Source: Actinomycetota bacterium
Lineage (GTDB): Bacteria; Actinomycetota; Actinomycetes; Streptosporangiales; Streptosporangiaceae
Assembly (NCBI GenBank): GCA_003168255.1
Contig: PMSU01000104.1
Location: 55,385 to 119,384, forward strand
Direction: 5' to 3'
DNA length: 64,000 nucleotides
Shown: one piece after another, positions 50,069 to 60,496 of the stretch
Layout of the letters: each line of letters begins with the position of its first letter
How positions within the stretch are numbered: the first letter of the stretch is position 1
Program-made: the position numbers and the translations under genes
The notes under the pieces: model-generated
Seen by the model: only the letters and a program-made list of their open reading frames with translations
Told to the model about the DNA's origin: nothing
Databases searched by the model: none

Positions 50069-52774
50069 TCTAGCGCGCATGGCACTTGCTGGCAGGTAGA
50101 CTACAGAGCCTTTCTGTGCTTCCTTGTCTCCGCCAGCAGGGTCGGCCGAGTTGCGATAATAGTTCAGCCGGGGTTTCAGCTGCGGTTTTCCGACCCTTTG
50201 TTCCGCCTGCGCCCGACGCATGCGCATGCCGTCCCGTCGGCCCTGCACGCCTCCGGCAGCATCCTCGACGCATGCCTCCAATCCCGCTGGCGAGGAGGAC
50301 GTTGGTGGCGGGGGTGAAGCTTTGGCCGCTGCAGGTCGCGCCGGCATCGGCGTGATCACCTTGGCGTAGCCGCGGTACTGATCCCAGGTCCGGTAGGTGT
50401 TGCTGATCATCGGCGAGTCGTCCTGGTGCCAGGCAGCCCCGCCTTCGTACTGGTAGTTGGTGACCTGGGGTAGCGACCCGGCGCTGGTCTGGTCGGACAC
50501 GTTGACCTGGGTGATCAGGTACTTGTTGAACCAGTCCAGGATCGGCGACTGTCCGGGCGGGGTCCACCACACCGGGAAGCACGGCATATCGTTGCTCGCC
50601 GCCGATGCGGGCGTGGTGTGGCGGACCCGGGAGCAGGCCGGGCTGGCGTAGGTGATGGCGATCTGCTCGCCTGTCTCGGTGGTAATCCCCCCCAGCCGCG
50701 GCCGGTACAGCGGCGACGCGGCCGGCACCAGCCCGTCCACCCGGTTGTTGAAGTCAGACGGGCTGAAAGTGACCGCCGGGAGCCGGACAGCGGTGCCGTC
50801 CTCGCCGGTGTGGGTGATCGAACCCAGGAACATCACCGGGTCCGACCCGGCGCCTACCGGGAATGACTGGGTCAGCGCGTAGCTGTCCGCCTTCTGGTAG
50901 GACGTGCCTTCCAGCACCCGGGTGGTGATCGAGGTCAGCCGCACTGTGGACCAGAACGTCGACGAGTAGTTCGTGCACGACCCGGACGACCCGCAGTGCT
51001 GGTCGTAAGGCGTATCGGGCCAGTCGGAGGCGGTGGAGGATTTCAGGTGCGCATACGACGAGCAGATCGAGGCCGACTTCACGCAGCGCTGCGCGGTGCC
51101 GAACAGCACCTGCGCGGCCGGCTTGGCGCCGTGGATCGCATCCGGCAGCCGGTACCCGTAGGAAACGGAGACCGGGTAGCCGGCCCGCACATAGGAGGTG
51201 AGAGTACCGCTGCCGTCGTTCTGACCGCCGCCGCGGGAGTAGTCGTTGGTCTCGGTGACGTAGTGGTAGACAGTCAGGTTCCCGTGCGGGTCGACCACGT
51301 AGTCCAGGTTCCACCGCCAGCCCATCTGGCACCACGAGCCCTGCCCGGAGTGCGAGCTGTAACAGGGATCCCCGGAGCCGGGGTTATAGACCGGTACGCC
51401 CCACGCCGAGTCGGTGGCCGGATCCGAGCCGCTGCCGCCGGGCAGGTGATCCTGCCCGAAGTAGTACTTGGTGCCGTCGGTACCAGTGATCAGCCAGTAC
51501 TCCCCGTCCCACACGCCGTTGGAGGCACCGGTCAGCAGCTGCGCCTTAGAGCCGTCATCGCCTTGCAGATGCCATGCCTTGGCGGAGTCGTCGCGGACCA
51601 GTACGGTCGATGTCCCGCCCATCGACAAGGTGGCATTCCAGCCGCCCCAGCACTCATCGCCGGAGTGGCTGATGCCGTCCTGGGAGCACGGCTTGTACGA
51701 CCGCTCGATGAATCCCGGCTGGTAGTCCCACCCGTCCCCGATCCACGACGCCTGCGTGTTCTGGCCGGAGGTCTCCGAATCGATGGACTGCGAATCGTAC
51801 GACAGCTTTATATCCGGCGCCTGCCCGCCTAGCGCTGGCGGCACCGTCACCGGGTAGGAGTAGCTGAAATCACCCTGCTGGACGGCCCAGGTACCGGACG
51901 GCTTCAGGGATGTCGCCGCGTAGTTGCCTATCGACCCGGCCGGGACCGACGTCGCTGCGATCACTACCGCGCCACCCCCCGGGCCGCCGGCCGCCGCGTC
52001 CCGCGATGGGGCGGGCGGCAGGCTCACCGTCGCCGACACGAACTGTCCGGCCGGATCGTTGCCGCCCGGCAGCGGCACCTCCCGGCGGCAGGACGCCGCC
52101 CCCGGGGTGACCAGCGCGCAGGCAGGCAGCTCCACCAGTCGCAGCCGCGACGCCCACCCGCCGCCATAATCACGGGCGAATGAGGAATAGCCCAGCCGCA
52201 GCGACACCGGCCCCGCCGCGCGTACTCCGTCGGCCCGGGCCACGCTCATGATTACCCCGTGAATGCCGGCCGCTGCAGCGATGGTCTGGGTGGCGATGCT
52301 CACTCGCACCGACCCCGGCGCTGTGCCCGCGGCCTTCCCGGCGGGCGGCCCGGCCCACACTGGCAGCCGCCCCGCCCGCTTCAGGCCGGGCGTCGCCCCG
52401 TTGCCGGCCGCACCGGCCCGACCCCGGCTTGCTGCTGCCGCGTCGGTCAGCACCGCCGTGGCGGTTCCCGCAACCGGCCACGATGGGTGCGCGGGAGGCC
52501 GGTACGCCATGGCCGACGTCCCGCCGGGCTCTCGCACCGGGCGGGTCCGCGCGGTCCGCTCCATCGACGCGGCCAGCGGGTGGCCCGGTACCGAATACGG
52601 CGTCGGCAAGGCAAAGGGGGACCAGGTCTCCCCGCTGTGGGCGGGCGGCGGCACCGCCGCGATCACCCCCGGCAGCACAAGCGCCAGCCCCGCGGCCAGC
52701 ACCATGACCGAGCGGACCCGCCCGCCCCGGCGAAACTGCGCACGATCTACCCAGCTGCCCATTGCCGCCCCCAT
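50018..52774 (-). pseudogene. Truncated RHS/SpvB-like secreted protein
   Basis: About 918 residues from ATG 52774 (ATG 52762 is an alternative). Signal-like start (RSVMVLAAGLALVLPGVIAAV), Pro/Ala-rich region, then the SpvB/RHS N-terminal beta domain: QGDFSYSYPVTVPPALGG, KLSYDSQSIDSETSGQNTQASWIGDGWDY, RYYFGQDHLPG-like and WRWNLDYVVDPHGNLTVYHY. Intact actinobacterial relatives continue with YD repeats, an RHS core and a toxin tail, often about 2000 residues. Here, after YRTWDQYRGYAKVITP the sequence turns into unrelated Ala/Pro- and Arg-rich residues, so the repeat and toxin parts are missing. Likely decayed by deletion or frameshift near 50345. Confidence 0.75.
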
Positions 52775-53134
52775 CCCGCGTCGCGCAGGGGGCACGCGCG
52801 CGGCCAGCCAATCCAGCCGCGACAGCGGCCGGTTGAAACGTAATCGGCCGACCACGCTCTGACAAGACCTTGAATCCGCCCTAAAGGTAGAATTTCGGCA
52901 AATCCACAGCGATGGGCTTGCCGGGTGACCCGTGCGGCAAGCGCATGCGGCGCTCAGGAAGGCCGCCGGCAGACGCCATCGCGGGCCTGCGCCGGTCATT
53001 ACCGATTGCTTCCGAGGGGTTACAGTCTGCTCTGGTATGTGCAGATGGCATCTGGTAAGTTCCCTGCTGCCGGGCGGCGTCCGGCTGATGCCGAGGCGGG
53101 TCCGGCGATCGTCCCCCGCTGAAAGAGGCTGCCG
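52775..53134. other. Divergent intergenic region between two secreted-protein genes
   Basis: About 360 bases between the RHS start (minus) and the 1089-residue secreted protein (plus). It must hold both promoters. I see no clear operator, RNA gene or complete ORF. The minus frame of the RHS gene stays open for a further 225 bases, but without a plausible signal peptide. Confidence 0.5.
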
Positions 53135-56100
53135 GTGAGACCGACCCGATCACCCAGGACGACGCTGGTCCGCAGGCTACGGCCGCAGGCGGCATGGCTG
53201 ACCGGGATCGGCCTGGCCGCCGCGATGACCGCCCCAGCCCAGGCGGCGACGGTCACCGCCGGTCGGCCTGCAGCCAGTGTCGGTCGGCCTGCGGCCGCGT
53301 CCGGTGCCGGTCAGCCTGCGGCCAGCCCGGACGCACGGGCGATGGCGGCAGCCCGCTCATCGGGCCGCCCGCAGACCGTGACCTCGGCCACCACGCAGAC
53401 CTCTGTCACCGTCGCCCGCCCCAACGGCACCTTCACCACCACCAGCTACGTGCTGCCGGTGCGGGTTAGGCAGCACGGCGAATGGACTGCGGTGAATGCC
53501 GCCCTGCGTCGCACCCTCGCCGGCCGGTGGCGCCCGGCCGCCGTCCCGTCCGGGCTGACCCTGTCCGGCGGCGGCCGCGGTCCGCTCGCGGTGTTCGCCA
53601 GCCCGGCCGGCGGTACCTTGTCGGTCTGGTTCCCGGCGGCGCTGCCAGCACCGGTTATCACCGGCGCTACCGCGACCTACCATGCGGTGCTGCGGGGGGT
53701 GGACCTGCGGGTGACGGCCACTCCGCTCGGCGGGCTGTCGGAGGTGCTGGTCGTCCGGGACGCCGCGGCCGCCGCCAGCCCCACACTGCGCCGACTCCGG
53801 CTGCCGACACACACCACCAGACTGAAGCTGTCCGCCGATACCGCCGGTAATCTGACCGGGGTCGGCTCCGGCGGCCAGCCGGAGTTCAGTGGCCCCGCAC
53901 CGGTCATGTGGGACTCCACCTCCCCAGCCCGATCCGCGGCGAACGCCTCTCCAGCGGCGGGCTCCTCGGAATCGGGACCGGGCCGCCGCGCGCATTCCGC
54001 CCGGGTCGGCCTCGCGGCTGGCGACGGGACGCTGATCCTCACCCCGGACCCGGCGCTGATCAGACCCCACACCGCCTACCCGGTGTATCTGGGCGCATCG
54101 GTCACCCCTGACACCTTCACCTCTTCCTCCAATTCCACGAAGAGCACCCAGGAAGGATTCGTGGAAACCCAGGGGGGCGACGGCTGCCAGACCTACAAGA
54201 ACTGGGATACCTCGTTCACCTATGGCAATGGCGTCGGATACCAGGCTCACAATCCGTGTTACGGCCTTTACCGGTCGTACTACGCGATCAACGTGTCTAA
54301 CCTCGACCCGTCCATGCACGTACAGTCGGCGACCCTGAAAACCTGGGAGAACTACAGCGCCGATTTCAACTGCAGAGACACCTGGCCGCTGACGCTGTAC
54401 TGGGCCAGCGGGGCCGGTCCGGCCACCAGCTGGGACAATCCGCCCAAGATCATCTCTAGCGGGGACCCGGTGACCACCGACAAGGTCAAGCCCGCCTCCA
54501 ACCCGGGCTCATCGTGCAGTGACCAGCAAGCCAACTTCAACGTCACCTCGATCATGAAGCAGGCCGCCGCGGGGAGCTGGCACACCTGGGACTTGGGCCT
54601 GTATGGGGACGAGACCAAGGTTTCCAGCAACTACGGGTTCATGCGTGTCGGCGACAACCCCGAGGTAGATACCGTCTTCGACCTCACCCCCAACGTCCCC
54701 ACCGGCACCCACACCACTCCGGACGCCCACGACACCCCCGGCGGCCCAGCCGACCCCGGGTGCAACCAGTCCGGCGACTGGGGCTGGATCGGCAACAGGG
54801 ACCCGGACCTGACCCTGAACGCCGGCATCAGCGCCAACATCACCAACGAGGAGGTGCGCGCCCTATTTTCCGTCTGGGACAACAAAGACAACGGAATCAC
54901 CATCGCCACCCCCGCCAGCAACTGGTATGACACCAGCGGGCAGGTCAACACCTCGATCGGCATCACGCTAAAGGACGGCCACCAGTACGGCTGGGACGTC
55001 GCGGCCTACGTCAAAGGCGTCCCGGAAGGCAGCGACGGGGGGTACACCTCCGCCGAATCGGCCTACTGCCATTTCAACGTGGACTTGACCGCCCCGGCCG
55101 TGCCCGCCGTCACCAGCGCCGACTTCCCGCCATCGGGCAGCAGCCCCGGCACCACCAAATACGCCGGTGACTCCGGCTCCTTCACCTTCACCTCCAGCGA
55201 CCCGGTGCCCACCGGGTGCAGCCCGTCGCCATGCCTGTCCAGCGGAGTCGCCTACTTCGAATACTCGCTTAACACCCCCATCCCGGCCAGCGGGGCCAGC
55301 AACGTGCCAGCCGCCACCAGCGACGGGGTCGCGACCGCCACTCTCAGCAACCTCACCGTCGGCGACTGGGGCACGAACATCCTGTACGTAAACGCCGTCG
55401 ACAGCGCGGGCAACGTCTCCCAGGCCTACCAGTACGACTTCTACGTCCCGTGGAAGCGCACTGTCAAGGTGCACCCCGGTGATGTCAACGGCGACCACAT
55501 CCCCGACCTGCTGGGCACCACCAGCGCCGGCAACCTGGTGCTCTACCCCGGCAACGCCGACCCCGCCCTAGCGCCAGTCAACGCCAGCGTGCCAGGCGGA
55601 AGTCCGGACAATGGCACCAACTGGAACAGCTACCAGATTACCCACCGCGGCTCGTTCAGCCAGAACGCTGTTGATGACCTGTTCGCCCATAAAGGACCCA
55701 ACCTCTACGCCTATTTCAATAACCCAAACGACCCTGGGGCGACACCTCAGTTCGGCAGCCCCAGCAACGTCTACTTCATCTCCAAGCCGCCCTGCTCCGA
55801 TGCCGATGATCCCGGGGCATGCAAGAGCTATGACTCCACCGACTGGTCCAAAGTGACGCAGATCCTCGCCCCTGGCGACGCCTACTCCACGGCGCCAGCA
55901 CACCGCGGCCCGCCCGGCCTTCTCACCGTAGAGAAGAACCAGCTCTGGCTATACCAGGATTCCTACCTCCTCGAAGGACAGCCGATTCTGCTCGGCTCCT
56001 CGGGAGGTTCCACCGGCTGGTCTGACATGACCCTCATCGCGCCCGGCCAGGTGAATGGCGCGGTCACGATCTGGGCTCGCGACAACCTCACCGGCGCTAT

Positions 56101-56404
56101 CTACAGCTACCCCATCAGCATCGACGCCAACGGGCTGCCCACCCTCAACCCCGCCGACCCCGGCAGTCCGCCGACCGCCACCAGCGGCACCATCATCACC
56201 CCACCGGGCGTCTCGTTCACCTCCTCCGCCTACCCAGCGATGGCGTCTCCAGGGCCGCTCGACAACTCCAGTTACCCCGGCCTGTACGCCGAAGACAGCT
56301 CCGGCAAGCTCTGGTATTACCCCGGGCAAGCCGGCAGCCAGCCCATCAGCTCCACTCCCACCCTCGTCGGCACCCTCAGCACCCCCGTCACCCAGCTCAG
56401 CTAA
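53135..56404 (+). CDS. Large secreted protein, probable partner of the RHS protein
   Basis: 1089 residues from GTG 53135. Signal peptide: RPTRSPRTTLVRRLRPQ then AAWLTGIGLAAAMTAPAQAA. Next come a low-complexity Pro/Ala region with a short PAASVGRPAAAS-type repeat, a DNRLRE-like middle (TSFTYGNGVGYQ, SYYAINVSNLDPSMHVQSATLKTWE, TLYWASGAG), an Ig/Ca-like segment (FTFTSSDPVPTGC, GVAYFEYSLN) and at about 780-1085 an FG-GAP-like propeller (VHPGDVNGDHIPDLLGTTSAGNLVLYPG). Such proteins usually precede RHS toxins in actinobacteria. It is secreted, probably wall-associated; no enzyme motif is seen. Divergent from the truncated RHS gene. Confidence 0.85.
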   Translation: MRPTRSPRTTLVRRLRPQAAWLTGIGLAAAMTAPAQAATVTAGRPAASVGRPAAASGAGQPAASPDARAMAAARSSGRPQTVTSATTQTSVTVARPNGTFTTTSYVLPVRVRQHGEWTAVNAALRRTLAGRWRPAAVPSGLTLSGGGRGPLAVFASPAGGTLSVWFPAALPAPVITGATATYHAVLRGVDLRVTATPLGGLSEVLVVRDAAAAASPTLRRLRLPTHTTRLKLSADTAGNLTGVGSGGQPEFSGPAPVMWDSTSPARSAANASPAAGSSESGPGRRAHSARVGLAAGDGTLILTPDPALIRPHTAYPVYLGASVTPDTFTSSSNSTKSTQEGFVETQGGDGCQTYKNWDTSFTYGNGVGYQAHNPCYGLYRSYYAINVSNLDPSMHVQSATLKTWENYSADFNCRDTWPLTLYWASGAGPATSWDNPPKIISSGDPVTTDKVKPASNPGSSCSDQQANFNVTSIMKQAAAGSWHTWDLGLYGDETKVSSNYGFMRVGDNPEVDTVFDLTPNVPTGTHTTPDAHDTPGGPADPGCNQSGDWGWIGNRDPDLTLNAGISANITNEEVRALFSVWDNKDNGITIATPASNWYDTSGQVNTSIGITLKDGHQYGWDVAAYVKGVPEGSDGGYTSAESAYCHFNVDLTAPAVPAVTSADFPPSGSSPGTTKYAGDSGSFTFTSSDPVPTGCSPSPCLSSGVAYFEYSLNTPIPASGASNVPAATSDGVATATLSNLTVGDWGTNILYVNAVDSAGNVSQAYQYDFYVPWKRTVKVHPGDVNGDHIPDLLGTTSAGNLVLYPGNADPALAPVNASVPGGSPDNGTNWNSYQITHRGSFSQNAVDDLFAHKGPNLYAYFNNPNDPGATPQFGSPSNVYFISKPPCSDADDPGACKSYDSTDWSKVTQILAPGDAYSTAPAHRGPPGLLTVEKNQLWLYQDSYLLEGQPILLGSSGGSTGWSDMTLIAPGQVNGAVTIWARDNLTGAIYSYPISIDANGLPTLNPADPGSPPTATSGTIITPPGVSFTSSAYPAMASPGPLDNSSYPGLYAEDSSGKLWYYPGQAGSQPISSTPTLVGTLSTPVTQLS

Positions 56405-56439
56405 GCCCGGGGAACGCCTGACGCGCTAGGCCGTCCAGC

Positions 56440-57264
56440 TCAGCTCGCCCCCGGAGCGCCGCACAACGCGGCGGCCTGCGACTCCAGGATGCCGAGGCCT
56501 AGCGCGGCGGCCCAGCCGCGGATTCCGGCAGCAACCGGGCTGGGCTCGCCCAGGCCCTCCTGGGCCGTCATCTCGGCGACCAGCAGTTGCTGCGCCAGGG
56601 TGAGCGGCACGCATCCGGCCCGCTGGCGGAGCTCGACGGAGCGTTCTGCCTGCCTTCGGGCCAGGTCGCGGTCGCCTGCATCGTGGTTCATGGCACAGAG
56701 GTGGCGGAGCGCTTCGGCGGCGAGCAGGTCGTCGTCGGCCTGCTCGCCGGCCGCCAGCGCCGCACCGAACAGCGGCCGTGCGGCCTCCGGATCTCCGCGC
56801 AAGTTATCGGCGACAAGCCCGCCGCAGAAGGCGGCCGAACCGCCGCGGCCACGGTCAGGCGCCGTATCCCGCAGCCGGTGCGCGCGCAGCGCCAGATCGT
56901 CGACGGCGGCCAGGTCACGGCCTTCCGGGCCAAAGCGCGGACCATCCGGGCCGAGCAACTCGGTGAAGTAGTCCTGGCGCAGCCGGAGAAGCTCCAGGTC
57001 GAAGGAGAGCAGGGCTATCGTCGGCTCCTGCCCCGCGTCGGCAAGGGCCTTGGCGGCTCGCTGCATCGCAGCCTCAGCGGACGTGGTCCAGCGCCAGAAG
57101 TCGCTGTCCACCGCGACCTCGGCCCTGGCCATCGCGACCGCGGCAAGCTCGGCCGGGTCATCCGCCGCGGCCGCCGCAAGTACTTGCTCGGCGAGTGACC
57201 AGCGGCCCGCCAGCCGGAGCGCGTGAGCGGCCGCGACCACCTGCTCGACCGGGATCTGTACCAT
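56440..57264 (-). CDS. TPR-like helical protein, possible regulator partner
   Basis: 274 residues, not recognised as a named family. Ala/Leu-rich helical pairs are repeated: AAHALRLAGRWSLAEQVLAAA, EALRHLCAMNHDAGDRDLARRQAERSVELRQRAG and similar, in the spacing of tetratricopeptide repeats. No signal peptide or catalytic motif. Such proteins often mediate protein contacts. It is divergent from the CGNR regulator with about 73 bases between, so they may share control. It converges with the big secreted protein. Confidence 0.75.
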   Translation of the reverse strand: MVQIPVEQVVAAAHALRLAGRWSLAEQVLAAAAADDPAELAAVAMARAEVAVDSDFWRWTTSAEAAMQRAAKALADAGQEPTIALLSFDLELLRLRQDYFTELLGPDGPRFGPEGRDLAAVDDLALRAHRLRDTAPDRGRGGSAAFCGGLVADNLRGDPEAARPLFGAALAAGEQADDDLLAAEALRHLCAMNHDAGDRDLARRQAERSVELRQRAGCVPLTLAQQLLVAEMTAQEGLGEPSPVAAGIRGWAAALGLGILESQAAALCGAPGAS

Positions 57265-57337
57265 GATGGCATCACTCCTGTAGGCGACTTAGTGTGTTTT
57301 GCCGCCTACTTCAGCACGGAACTATGTAGGCGGTCAA

Positions 57338-57871
57338 GTGAGTTACGACGACTACGACATGAACCCGCTGCGGCTCGCGCTCGATCTCGCCTCGGTCGGG
57401 GACGGCACGCTGAGCGCGGACGAGTTCGCCGCTGCGCAGTGGCTGATGTTCGCCGACCACGGGTATCCCGCAACCACCCTGAGCAGCGCCGACGCGGCGG
57501 CGCTGGCCGGCCTCGGGCGCGCGCTCGCCGCCGTGCTGGCCCAGCCGGACGAGGACGCGTTCATCGACAAGCTCGCTGGCCTCCTCGGCGAGCAAGACTG
57601 CCGTCCCACGCTGACCAGGCACGATGGCGTGCCGCACCTGCATTACGCGCGTGACGGCGCCCCGCTGCCGGACTGGATGGGGACCATGGCCGTGTCTGCC
57701 CTGGTCCGCTACGTCTGCCGGAACGGCAGGTCGCGGCTGCGCCGCTGCACCGCATCCGGCTGTGGCCGCTGGTACGCGGACACCTCGCGCAACTCCTCAC
57801 GCCGCTACTGCTCGCACGCCTGCGCGAGCAGGACCACCGTCGCCGCTCACCGTGCCCGCCAGCGCGGCTGA
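57338..57871 (+). CDS. CGNR zinc-finger protein
   Basis: 177 residues from GTG 57338 with AGGCGG just upstream; the 13 codons before it are less likely. N-terminal helical domain (NPLRLALDLASVGDGTLSADEFAAAQWLM) and a C-terminal zinc finger (RRCTASGCGRWYADTSRNSSRRYCSHACASRTTVAAHRAR): CxxxxC ... CxxxC, as in the CGNR family of putative DNA-binding stress regulators. The CGNR tetrapeptide itself reads CASR here. It could control the divergent TPR-like gene. No cluster link is visible. Confidence 0.85.
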   Translation: MSYDDYDMNPLRLALDLASVGDGTLSADEFAAAQWLMFADHGYPATTLSSADAAALAGLGRALAAVLAQPDEDAFIDKLAGLLGEQDCRPTLTRHDGVPHLHYARDGAPLPDWMGTMAVSALVRYVCRNGRSRLRRCTASGCGRWYADTSRNSSRRYCSHACASRTTVAAHRARQRG

Positions 57872-57886
57872 CGCGAGACGTGCAGC

Positions 57887-57922
57887 CCGCGAGCAAGAGG
57901 TTGACGCGGGAAACGACGGCAG
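57887..57922. repeat. Partial duplication of the thrS 5' coding region (copy B at 58411-58446)
   Basis: CCGCGAGCAAGAGGTTGACG and the following bases match CCGCGAGCAGGAGGTTGACG at 58411 with a few differences; both read as REQEVDAG. It lies just after the CGNR gene. Confidence 0.75.
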
Positions 57923-58170
57923 GCCCGCCCAAGTGCTGACGGGCCGAGCCGTGGATGACGTCATGGGCAGAGCAGCCCGGCGGGTACCCGATCTCCCGCA
58001 GGCGGCGGCAGAACGAGCTCACTCCGGCGGGGCCGCACCTCATCCGCCATGATGAATGTGACGCAGCCCCCCATCGGTGGGGGGTGGATTCACATCCATA
58101 CCCGGACCTTGCCTCACGCGTGCTGCCAGTGATACCCAGCAGTCACATTCGCCCCACCTACCCCGAGCGC

Positions 58171-58220
58171 CCCGCCCCGTCCCGCCCCGTCCCGTCCCGT
58201 CCCGTCCCGTCCCGCCCCGG
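58171..58220. repeat. Pentanucleotide tandem array (CCCGT/CCCGC)
   Basis: Ten consecutive 5-base units, five of them perfect CCCGT in a row in the middle, flanked by CCCGC variants. It lies about 155 bases upstream of the thrS start. Confidence 0.9.
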
Positions 58221-58375
58221 GCCGTCCCGCGATGCACTCGACGTGGTGCGTCATCGGCACGGTGGGCTCGCCTGCGGAAAGCAGGTGAGGCTCGTCGCTC
58301 AGCATGGATAGCATCGGGGCACGGGCAGGCGACACGTTCCTGCCGGCAGCCACTCGCACGCACCGGGAGTCAGCC

Positions 58376-60436
58376 GTGTCCGCCACTCAGCTCCGCATCA
58401 CCCTCGCAGGCCGCGAGCAGGAGGTTGACGCGGGAACAACGGCTGGCGAGGCATTGATTAGTCCGAACGGTGCCACCCCGGGCACTCCGGCCGCGCCGAG
58501 CTCCGGCGGGGTAGGCGCGGCCGGGGGTCCGGCGGCCAGCCCGCAGGCGAGCGGAACCGGCGGAGCCGCGATCGCGGCGCGGGTCAACGGCGAGCTGCGG
58601 GACCTCGCGCACCCGCTCGGCGACGGGGACGTGGTCGAGCCGGTGCCGGCCGCCAGCCCCGACGGGCGGTCGATCCTGCGCCACTCGACCGCGCACGTGC
58701 TCGCCCAGGCGGTACAGCAGCTTTTCCCGGATGCGAAGCTTGGGATCGGGCCACCGGTCGAAAACGGTTTCTATTATGACTTTGATGTGGCGGAGCCGTT
58801 CGGCCCAAATGATCTTAAGAATATCGAGCAGCGGATGCGGCAGATCGTGAAGCAGGGCCAGCGGTTCTCGCGGCGGGTGGTCAGCGGCGACGAGGCGCGG
58901 GCCGAGCTGGCGGGGGAGCCGTACAAGCTCGAGCTGATCGGGCTGAAGGGGCCGAGCGGCGAAGAGTCGGTCGAGGTCGGCGGGCATGAGCTCACCATGT
59001 ACGACAACCTCGACCGGCAGTCCGGCGAGGTGTGCTGGAAGGACCTGTGCCGCGGCCCGCACCTGCCCACCACCAGGAACATTCCCGCGTTCAAGCTGAT
59101 GCGCACCGGCGGCGCTTACTGGCGGGGCAGCGAGCATAACCCCCAGCTACAGCGGATCTACGGCACCGCGTGGGAGTCACGCGAGGCGCAGGATGAGTAC
59201 CTGAAGCTGCTGGCGGAGGCGGAGCGTCGCGACCACCGCAAGCTGGGCGCCGAGCTGGACCTGTTCTCCTTCCCGACGGAGATCGGCAGCGGGCTCGCGG
59301 TGTTCCATCCGAAGGGCGGGACCGTCCGCCGGATCATGGAGGATTACTCGCGGCGCAGGCACGAGGAGGCCGGCTACGAGTTCGTGAACACCCCGCACAT
59401 CACCAAGTCGGAGCTGTTCGAGATCTCGGGGCACCTGGGCTGGTTCGCGGAGAACATGTTCCCGCCGATGGAGATGGAGGGGGCGAAGTACTACCTGAAG
59501 CCGATGAACTGCCCGTTCCACATCCTGATATACCGGTCGCGGGGAAGGTCATACCGCGAACTGCCGCTGCGGCTGTTTGAGTTCGGCACGGTGTACCGGT
59601 ACGAGAAGTCCGGCGTGGTGCACGGCCTGACCCGGGTGCGCGGGCTGACCATGGACGACGCGCACATCTTCTGCGCTGTGGAGCAGGCCGGCCAGGAGCT
59701 GAAGGACCTGCTGGACTTCGTGCTGCGGCTGCTGCGTGACTACGGCCTGGAGGACTTCTACCTCGAGCTGTCCACCCGGGACGACGTCAAGGAGAAGTTC
59801 GTCGGCAGCGACGAGGACTGGGAGCACGCGACCGCGGTGCTGCGCGAGGCGGCCGGTGAATCGGGCCTTGAGCTGGTTGAGGACCCGGGCGGGGCGGCGT
59901 TCTACGGGCCCAAGATCTCGGTCCAGGCCAAGGACGCCATCGGCCGCAGCTGGCAGCTGTCCACCCTCCAGGTCGACTTCCAGCTGCCCAAGCGGTTCGG
60001 CCTGGAGTACCAGGCGGCGGACGGCTCACGGCAGCAGCCGATCATGATTCACCGGGCGCTGTTCGGGTCGATCGAGCGGTTCTTCGGCATCATGGTCGAG
60101 CACTACGCGGGTGCCTTCCCGCCCTGGCTGGCGCCGGTCCAGGTGGTCGGCATCCCGATCGCCGACGCGCACGTGCCTTACCTGGAGGAAGTGGCGGCGG
60201 AGCTGCGCCAGCACGGGATCAGGGTCGAGGTGGACTCGGCTGATGACCGGATGCAGAAGAAGATCCGCACCGCGCAGCGGCAGAAGGTGCCTTACATGCT
60301 GCTGGCCGGCGACGAGGACGTGGCCGCGGGCGCCGTGTCGTTCCGCTACCGAGACGGGTCCCAGCGCAACGGGGTGCCGGTGGACGAGGCGGTGGCGCAG
60401 ATCGTGACGGCGGTCACCGAGCGCGTGCAGGTCTAG
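58376..60436 (+). CDS. thrS: Threonyl-tRNA synthetase
   Basis: 686 residues from GTG 58376 with GGGAG upstream; an earlier ATG at 58304 would add 24 unrelated residues. Layout: TGS domain (1-90), editing domain with [14 protein letters not shown] (HxxxH) and [11 protein letters not shown], class II core with [34 protein letters not shown] motif 2 region, [24 protein letters not shown], and the anticodon domain from [19 protein letters not shown]. It attaches Thr to its tRNA. Oddity: a Gly/Pro/Ala-rich insertion of about 35 residues splits the TGS domain after EALISPNG. Housekeeping gene. Confidence 0.97.
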   Translation: MSATQLRITLAGREQEVDAGTTAGEALISPNGATPGTPAAPSSGGVGAAGGPAASPQASGTGGAAIAARVNGELRDLAHPLGDGDVVEPVPAASPDGRSILRHSTAHVLAQAVQQLFPDAKLGIGPPVENGFYYDFDVAEPFGPNDLKNIEQRMRQIVKQGQRFSRRVVSGDEARAELAGEPYKLELIGLKGPSGEESVEVGGHELTMYDNLDRQSGEVCWKDLCRGPHLPTTRNIPAFKLMRTGGAYWRGSEHNPQLQRIYGTAWESREAQDEYLKLLAEAERRDHRKLGAELDLFSFPTEIGSGLAVFHPKGGTVRRIMEDYSRRRHEEAGYEFVNTPHITKSELFEISGHLGWFAENMFPPMEMEGAKYYLKPMNCPFHILIYRSRGRSYRELPLRLFEFGTVYRYEKSGVVHGLTRVRGLTMDDAHIFCAVEQAGQELKDLLDFVLRLLRDYGLEDFYLELSTRDDVKEKFVGSDEDWEHATAVLREAAGESGLELVEDPGGAAFYGPKISVQAKDAIGRSWQLSTLQVDFQLPKRFGLEYQAADGSRQQPIMIHRALFGSIERFFGIMVEHYAGAFPPWLAPVQVVGIPIADAHVPYLEEVAAELRQHGIRVEVDSADDRMQKKIRTAQRQKVPYMLLAGDEDVAAGAVSFRYRDGSQRNGVPVDEAVAQIVTAVTERVQV

Positions 60437-60496
60437 TGCGCCCCTGGTATCTGGTCGGTTCCGCCGATCCCGGTCATCACGGCCTATGCTGCACCC

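Larger units (their letters stand above)
57872..58375. other. Gene-free region upstream of thrS
   Basis: About 500 bases. It contains a 36-base copy of the thrS 5' region (57887-57922), a pentanucleotide array (58171-58220) and the thrS promoter region. I looked for a T-box (antiterminator motif) and do not see one. Confidence 0.7.

Noticed and set aside
58171..58220. CRISPR array
   Set aside because: Units are only five bases and directly adjacent without spacers; a simple tandem repeat.
57872..58375. T-box riboswitch in the thrS leader
   Set aside because: No T-box sequence or specifier-loop pattern could be seen; leader is occupied by repeats.
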